A stretch of DNA of 14,111 nt. It comes from Candidatus Acidiferrales bacterium. Its GTDB lineage: Bacteria > Acidobacteriota > Terriglobia > Acidoferrales > UBA7541. The notes beneath the pieces are model-generated. The model saw only the letters and a program-made list of their open reading frames with translations. It did no database searches and was not told the DNA's origin. Each line of letters starts with the position of its first letter. The stretch's first letter is position 1. Where the stretch lies: the NCBI GenBank assembly GCA_030043155.1, contig JASHYE010000099.1, positions 1-14,111 on the forward strand, in the 5' to 3' direction. Of the stretch, positions 13,479 to 14,111 are shown in pieces. The position numbers were made by a program, and so were the translations under genes.

Positions 13479-14111
13479 GGGTGGCTCCCATGATTCTGGT
13501 TTGCGGTCGCGCGAGTTGGCCCCTTTTTCTTGGCCGGTTGTTTTCTTACTGTGGCACGTTGGCGACGGGTTTTAACCGACGGTGGCTCCGGTGGCAATCC
13601 AGCGAGGATTCGTTTGTACTTCTGCACGTTCCGGTTATGCTGGGCAAGCGTCGAACTAAAGAAGTGTCCGCCCGAGCCGTTAGCCACGAAATAGAAATAG
13701 TGAGTTTGCGCGGGTTGAAGCGCCGCGCGCAGCGACGCGTCACCGGGATTCGCGATTGGACCCGGGGGCAGTCCGCGATGGAGATACGTGTTGTATGGAG
13801 ACTTCACGTGCAAATCCTCCGCGCTGACTTTCGGCGCCGGCTTGCCCAACAAATCAAGCGCATATTGCACCGTCGGATCGCACTGCAGCGGCAATCCAAG
13901 TTTCAGCCTGTTATAAAACACGCTGGCAACAACGGGCCGTTCCTGAGGTTGCGGCGTCTCTCGTTCAATCAAGGACGCCAGCGTAACGATTTCGTCGGCC
14001 GATAGCGAGGGCATCATCGAATCCGCCAGTTTTACTGGATCTGTCTTCGCTGGCGCAGCTGGTGAATTCTGGTGGCTTGAGGCTTCGATTTTGCTCCACT
14101 CTTCGCGGAAT
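13475..14111 (-). CDS. mltG: Endolytic murein transglycosylase MltG (YceG), C-terminal part (5' partial)
   Basis: The frame runs off the right edge of the window, so the N-terminal TM helix and LysM-like domain are missing; 211 residues are visible. The YceG catalytic domain is unmistakable: SADEIVTLASLIERET (conserved catalytic Glu in the ERET motif), RPVVASVFYNRLKLGLPLQC, DPTVQYAL, SPYNTYLHRGLPPGPIANPG, and THYFYFVANGSGGHFFSSTL with AQHNRNV. MltG is an inner-membrane protein that cuts nascent peptidoglycan glycan strands and sets their length. The visible protein ends in a strongly basic, probably disordered tail of about 35 residues (TRRQRATVRKQPAKKKG), not typical of E. coli MltG. The gene begins the coupled run with the two unknown proteins. 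Confidence 0.95.
   Translation of the reverse strand, partial: FREEWSKIEASSHQNSPAAPAKTDPVKLADSMMPSLSADEIVTLASLIERETPQPQERPVVASVFYNRLKLGLPLQCDPTVQYALDLLGKPAPKVSAEDLHVKSPYNTYLHRGLPPGPIANPGDASLRAALQPAQTHYFYFVANGSGGHFFSSTLAQHNRNVQKYKRILAGLPPEPPSVKTRRQRATVRKQPAKKKGPTRATANQNHGSHP

Noticed and set aside
12765..13493. Plus-strand open frame of 242 codons opposite the mltG-coupled genes
   Set aside because: The minus-strand genes are tied together by ATGA overlaps and good ribosome-binding sites. The plus frame is Phe- and Arg-rich shadow sequence.
1..14111. tRNA or rRNA genes, CRISPR arrays, insertion sequences, prophage or defence genes
   Set aside because: I looked for T-arm motifs, regularly spaced repeats, terminal inverted repeats with target duplications, and transposase, integrase or nuclease motifs on both strands and saw none.

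Overview
The window is about 14.1 kb of ordinary chromosomal DNA, moderately GC-rich and densely coding. It probably comes from an Acidobacteriota-like soil or sediment bacterium. This is an inference from the gene mix: a very large Ser/Thr kinase with a zinc ribbon, a TolB-like domain and a TPR array, a PEP-CTERM secreted protein, PilZ proteins, and lineage-type secreted and membrane proteins of unknown function. I see no rRNA, tRNA, insertion sequence, phage gene or CRISPR array.

Left end (1-2088): the tail of a glutamyl-tRNA synthetase-like protein and rlmB (23S rRNA Gm2251 methyltransferase) run on the + strand, 18 bp apart. They converge, with an 11-bp gap, on a minus-strand pair, acyP (acylphosphatase, TTG start) followed by apt (adenine phosphoribosyltransferase). 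Centre left (2089-6578): a small PEP-CTERM secreted protein on + converges with a 941-aa membrane Ser/Thr kinase on minus. The kinase shares a 94-bp divergent promoter region with an exported LolA-like protein.

Centre (6550-9079): a HAD phosphatase overlaps the end of the LolA-like gene by 29 bp and lies downstream of a canonical PilZ (c-di-GMP receptor) gene. The PilZ gene diverges from a full-length ada (adaptive response to alkylation damage).

Right part (9132-14111): everything is on minus and, in transcription order, reads: mltG (C-terminal 211 residues, running off the window), an unrecognised 186-aa protein, an unrecognised 184-aa protein, an 857-aa protein with a HEAT-like middle and a degenerate PilZ-like C-terminus, and a 134-aa single-TM protein. 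The first three are joined by ATGA stop/start overlaps, so they are very likely one translationally coupled operon. The 134-aa gene has a consensus-type promoter whose expected start site is only about 4-5 nt before its ATG and has no Shine-Dalgarno, so it may make a nearly leaderless transcript.

The best leads for new biology are the two unknown proteins coupled to mltG, the HEAT/degenerate-PilZ protein, and the near-leaderless membrane protein. I find no clear defence, mobile or biosynthetic system, and I do not claim one.
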